The position numbers and the translations under genes were made by a program. From assembly GCA_038503075.1 (NCBI GenBank), contig JBCAML010000002.1, positions 1,426,001 through 1,490,000 of the forward strand: a stretch of 64,000 nt of DNA. Direction: 5' to 3'. Shown in pieces: positions 60,324-64,000 of the stretch (its first letter is position 1; the number at the start of each line of letters is the position of its first letter). The notes under the pieces were generated by a model. It was not told the origin of the DNA, did not search any database, and saw nothing but the letters and a program-made list of their open reading frames with translations. The stretch comes from Gyromitra esculenta. Its lineage: Eukaryota; Ascomycota; Pezizomycetes; Pezizales; Discinaceae.

Positions 60324-61673
60324 TCTCCTCTGGAAGCTAGATATAAAGTGATTTTAGGGCAAAAAAAATTTGGGGAGAGTTCTTTTTACCCGCAGATAAA
60401 CGAGAGAGGTGTGACAAAACATCATGAGGTCAATGAGCCTGGTTGAATGGGTGCATGTAATACTGGGAGATTGAGTTATAGATAGCGTGCCTATTTTTGG
60501 TCCTTTCAATTTTTTTTCCCCCATTTCTCTTACTTATCTTTCTCCTTGGTAGGGGGCTCCTTTTTGGAAAATGTACATTAGATACATCGCTGTAAAGTAT
60601 ATTTGTTTTTCTATATCTGGGTTGTCACGTGCAGAATGGATCGAGTGATGATCAATGAGTGAGAGGTCTCACCTTGGCTGTGAAGGAAGCCTCAGTGGCG
60701 GACGCGTCTTGTATAAATGTAACAGAAGAGCAGAGAAGATCAAAGTAGATGGCATATCGGATTCCTGTCATTAGCCTGCCTACCCACCCACCTACGCTAA
60801 AACCCTCCCGTGCGGCTGGCTGGTTTTGAAACTGCTGACCCTGAAGCTCATTTGAGGTTAAGCGGATGCCCAGGGATGTAGTTTCCCGAACTGCGTAATG
60901 CGGGGAGCTGTGAGGAGATGTATAGCTCCTATCTTCGGACTCTATGTAGGCCTAAGTCGAGGCTGCCGTAATAAATCTTGCGAGACATCAAGACGGAGTA
61001 AATTTGAAACTGAACGAAACGTTTTCTTAGTCCCAATGTCGATAGAGAATGCTATAAGGTTCGTTGCTGTTTGGTGATTGGACAATCCACGAAGGCGATG
61101 GCCTCGCATCATACCGTTGAAGAATTTTGCGTGCGAAGTAGGTCGGAGCCGGACCCCCCCCCACATCTAACGAGGGATGATCCAAATTCACGTCGTAATC
61201 GTCCATGGCTCAACAGATGTGTATATATATACGGAGGGCGATAATTCCTTCTCGTGTTATCCGGATGTGGACTGCTGTAGGGTGGGGTGGGCGCGGGAAG
61301 CTATTCCTCGATCAGCAGGTACATATGGCACCACGTACGCTTGCTCAGTTGCCGTGGGTCACTTGCCATTTTGTAATATTGGGGCTCACGAACTCGATTG
61401 CTATTTAAGATGCATAATTGATTCACCATCTAGCCCGCCAAGGCAGCTCAGCAGGCATATGCGTATGACTACATGTACATAAGCCACTCCCTGGGAATCC
61501 CAGGACCCCATGAGCTGGCTCTAGTGCTTGCGTGTTTGGAGTGCAGCAGATATATGCATATTAACTACTTGGGCTAGAACGTTAGAAGATCCACCGTTCT
61601 TGCGCTATTCTGATGTGCATGCACAACGGGTATCCTAATCGCTTGAAGGGCTATGCAGAGATCTCGAAGCTCA
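60324..61673. other. intergenic, gene-poor
   Basis: 3' UTR of the DUF262 gene and sequence with no supported gene. TACATGTA at 61470. Confidence 0.45.
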
Positions 61674-61903
61674 TACTCGTGCCCCAATCGGATATTCAAT
61701 GATACAGGGGGGGGGATTGAACCAAATCAAAATATGAGGCGAACATAGCGAGAAGCGGCATAGACGGTTCGAAAAACTCCCTTAAATGGCTTGATTAGTG
61801 AAGAAGTATCGGTGCTATACATAGCCGCCTCGCCCAATAATAGGGCGTCCCCCCCTTTTATTAGAATCCCTATATCATTGAGTACCTGATTGCATTACGA
61901 GTA
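61674..61903. mobile_element. MITE, family C copy 2 (diverged)
   Basis: About 230 bp with inverted termini (TACTCGTG...CAATCGGATATTCAATGATA against TATCATTGAGTACCTGATTG...ACGAGTA). It aligns along its length with the element at 50547-50771. It carries extra G and C homopolymer expansions and many transitions, so it is older or more mutated. Confidence 0.7.
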
Positions 61904-63153
61904 CAGTAGTCATCACGTGCATTCTCTAACGATACGGTACCAAAAAACATCCCGCCCTGTGGTTAGCCATCGGCAGACTTGCAGCTGCCCTACGCGTACA
62001 TTTATGGGGCGGTCTTGATTTTCATAAACTTTTAATGTGTCAAGTGCGCTGCTAATAGCAGAGCAACTATCAGAGTGTTTTATGATGATTCCACCGCGTA
62101 CATACGTTTTAGGAAACGTAGGTGATAATACGCACGATCCCGTCGCTGCGCGAGGGACATGACGCTATCGAGCGTGGGTGCAACCACTTACGAGTTACGA
62201 TTCAACGCTCTGAGCTGGCGGGTGGGGGTCTTGGCGAAATTGCCCATATGAGACGGAAACGTCTTTATATACGTACACATCTGCTAGCTAAAAGGGAAGG
62301 GAGTGAATCTAGGTAGCAATCAACACCCACCTCATATCCCGATACCCACATCGAAACCTTGTACCCTTTGATTTTAGCAGTGCCAGATTAATATTTTGTT
62401 GATCTTCAACTAGGGATTTTTGAAGATAGTCTATTTGGCTGGCTACAATAATCTCTGGGCTGCTTTAGTGCCATGTTGATGCAAAGTTGAGGCGAGGTTT
62501 TGGTTAGGTTCACTCTTTTCGCTAACTTTTTTTTAGCAGGTACTCCTATCTCCCGTTACACACGTGCACAAGACCTGAGCTTGTTGTTGTTAGGCACATT
62601 CAACCCGAAGTTTATGGTACCACAAGACCCGAGCGATCTATCTGGAGTAAAGACAAAAATACTCAGTGTGTCTTTGACCTAAATGATATACTTAGAGCTA
62701 GGTTATAATATCAAACATATCTCTTCTAAACACATTAAGGTGACTCTAAATTATCCTACTAATGATATTAAGGAAAGTTTCGAATTCGAACAAACACGCA
62801 AACAGACACAACAAAAAACCGACTGCAAAACGGTGGAAATAAGAAACGTACCCGGCACCCCGTATTCTCTCTAGCACACGATAACTGAAACCACCCCAAC
62901 CTCGAGCTCGTTCCCGTCATGCCCACGATTTCGTTGTTGGCCATAACCAGGGTCGTTGAAATAAGGAAAGAATCCGATGGGGTATATATATACATTGATG
63001 ATCCAGAATTTCGTTTGGGCATTGTTACCTGGCCCTGACCCGTCTGTACTATACTGTGAATCGTTGTAATCGCATTGAGTTCTTAATGCTTGCGGGCTCC
63101 TACGGGCCTTTTCTCGTAAAAATTTTAGCATTGCAGCGTCTACAGTAGCGGGC
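61904..63153. other. gene-poor sequence
   Basis: No confident gene. 62871-63136 may be a second exon of the small membrane protein below. A block near 62582-62620 is shared with 3484-3534. Confidence 0.35.
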
Positions 63154-63375
63154 TTAAGGAGGCAGAGGCTTCGTAGTGAAACGGACGGAGTTTACGGCGC
63201 CCTTTCTACTCTTCCAACACTTCCAGCTCTGGAAAAGCGCAAAGATAGAGATAACAACGGTGAATATTCCAATAACCATTACAATCAAGTCACTCGTACT
63301 AAGACCACTGCGAGAAGGATCGGAATTCTCGCTGGTAGTCGGGTCTCGCTTGGTAAGATGTTTTGCAGCTGGCAT
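63154..63375 (-). CDS. putative tiny single-pass membrane protein
   Basis: ATG at 63375 (an upstream in-frame ATG at 63429 is also possible) gives 73 residues. A basic/polar start (MPAAKHLTKRDPTTSENSD) leads to SGLSTSDLIVMVIGIFTVVI, a strong transmembrane helix, then a Lys/Arg/Trp-rich stretch (SWKCWKSRKG). Alternatively a GTAGAA donor just after WKCWK (about 63207) could splice to an acceptor at about 63137 and continue to a stop at 62871, adding a Gly/Asn-rich tail. No family assigned. Short length makes a chance frame possible, but the helix and charge pattern are convincing. Confidence 0.35.
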   Translation of the reverse strand: MPAAKHLTKRDPTTSENSDPSRSGLSTSDLIVMVIGIFTVVISIFALFQSWKCWKSRKGAVNSVRFTTKPLPP

Positions 63376-63949
63376 AATCACTGGGGAACGAAACCGTAAT
63401 GCGACGCTTGCAGTTGATGCGATGAGCATAAGGAGACCTAGAGAATACTTAGAACTGCAGCACTCAGAGGTTGAATTAGAAACTAATTCTCGTGACTTAC
63501 AGGCTTGCTTTAGGCAAAAAACGTATAGTTAGGTCGTTGTGTCGTTCCATAGGAATCGGACTGTTATTTATTCCAGTAGATAGTGCATAGAACCTATTTT
63601 TTTTTACCTTTTAGCAGTGAGAGATGCCATTCTATGCCGCTCCCTCGCAAGGCTACCTATCATGTAAGGTCGATAGAGCAGGGCGATAACCCTCTGATTT
63701 GCGGCCAGGTGCGTATTCGTAGAGCTAGAGAACGACATCACATCGAGCATTTTTACAAATACTCAGATACCCGTTCCCGGGCGTATGAACCGGAAAACAG
63801 GGAATTTTATGCTATCAACCCGTGTAACATGAAGCCCGAGAATGGTGTTGTGGCATTAGTCGCATCCCCCATTTTTCTAGTTCATATTTCCAGGAACGAG
63901 TACATGTAGTTTCTGCTAGATATAGTGGCTCTGTGAGCGAATCTTCTCT

Positions 63950-64000
63950 CTACTTGTCTTCCAGGAGAAGAACCCGGAAACATGGGGTGTGGCTTTGTAC
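63950..64000. mobile_element. hairpin MITE, family A copy 3 (cut by window end)
   Basis: CTACTTGTCTTCCAGGAGA, then GAACCCGGAAACATGGGG and TGTGGCTTTG, matches the left arms of the elements at 4536 and 4697. The right arm lies beyond the window. Confidence 0.6.

Noticed and set aside
1..64000. CRISPR arrays, bacterial operons, phage genes, complete autonomous transposons
   Set aside because: No regularly spaced direct repeats with unique spacers, no Shine-Dalgarno organised gene strings, and no transposase, reverse transcriptase or integrase frame were found on either strand.

Overview
The window is nuclear DNA of a filamentous ascomycete fungus. The evidence is short spliceosomal introns with GT..AG ends and CTAAC-like branch sites in most genes, a binuclear Zn2Cys6 transcription factor, a C2H2/C2HC regulator that resembles conidiation factor FlbC, a bud-neck-type Hsl1/Gin4/Nim1 kinase, a fungal glutamate decarboxylase and ribosomal protein eL24. 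Wide gene-poor stretches full of small inverted-repeat elements suggest a repeat-rich lineage such as a pezizomycete. That placement is inference only.

Layout. 1-14 kb is gene-poor. It carries an intact hAT-type MITE (1790-2186, 8-bp target duplication), two copies of a short hairpin MITE (4.5-4.8 kb), a TA-flanked MITE (5190-5346, second copy at 26.7 kb) and one weakly supported spliced gene end (10.9-11.5 kb, minus). 14-24 kb holds two regulatory genes on the plus strand: the FlbC-like factor behind a leader of about 1.7 kb almost free of ATG, and the 1262-residue Nim1-family kinase in five exons. 28.7-29.5 kb may encode a small single-pass membrane protein. 31.1-32.6 kb (minus) is the Zn2Cys6 factor. 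36.8-40.1 kb (minus) is a DUF2461 protein cut into at least nine exons by unusually long introns. 40-48 kb is again gene-poor, with an intron-containing tRNA-Arg(UCG) and a retroposon-like insertion with 14-bp target duplications. 48.8-49.6 kb (minus) is a four-span MARVEL-like membrane protein.

51.8-60.3 kb is a compact housekeeping island: glutamate decarboxylase, eL24, a convergent GNA1-type glucosamine-6-phosphate N-acetyltransferase, a divergent DUF1348/NTF2-like protein, and a eukaryotic DUF262 protein related to prokaryotic GmrSD-type systems. These genes do not form one pathway; GNA1 feeds chitin precursor synthesis, the decarboxylase serves the GABA shunt, and eL24 serves translation. 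60-64 kb returns to repeats (a second copy of the 50.5-kb MITE, the edge of a third hairpin MITE) and one possible tiny membrane protein.

Coding exons were joined by eye from reading frame, splice signals and protein family match; no alignment or RNA data were available. The most unusual signals are the strongly over-represented palindromic octamer TACATGTA in non-coding DNA, the four small-element families with readable termini, the long-intron DUF2461 gene, the ATG-poor leader and a poly-C tract that decides the C-terminus of GNA1.
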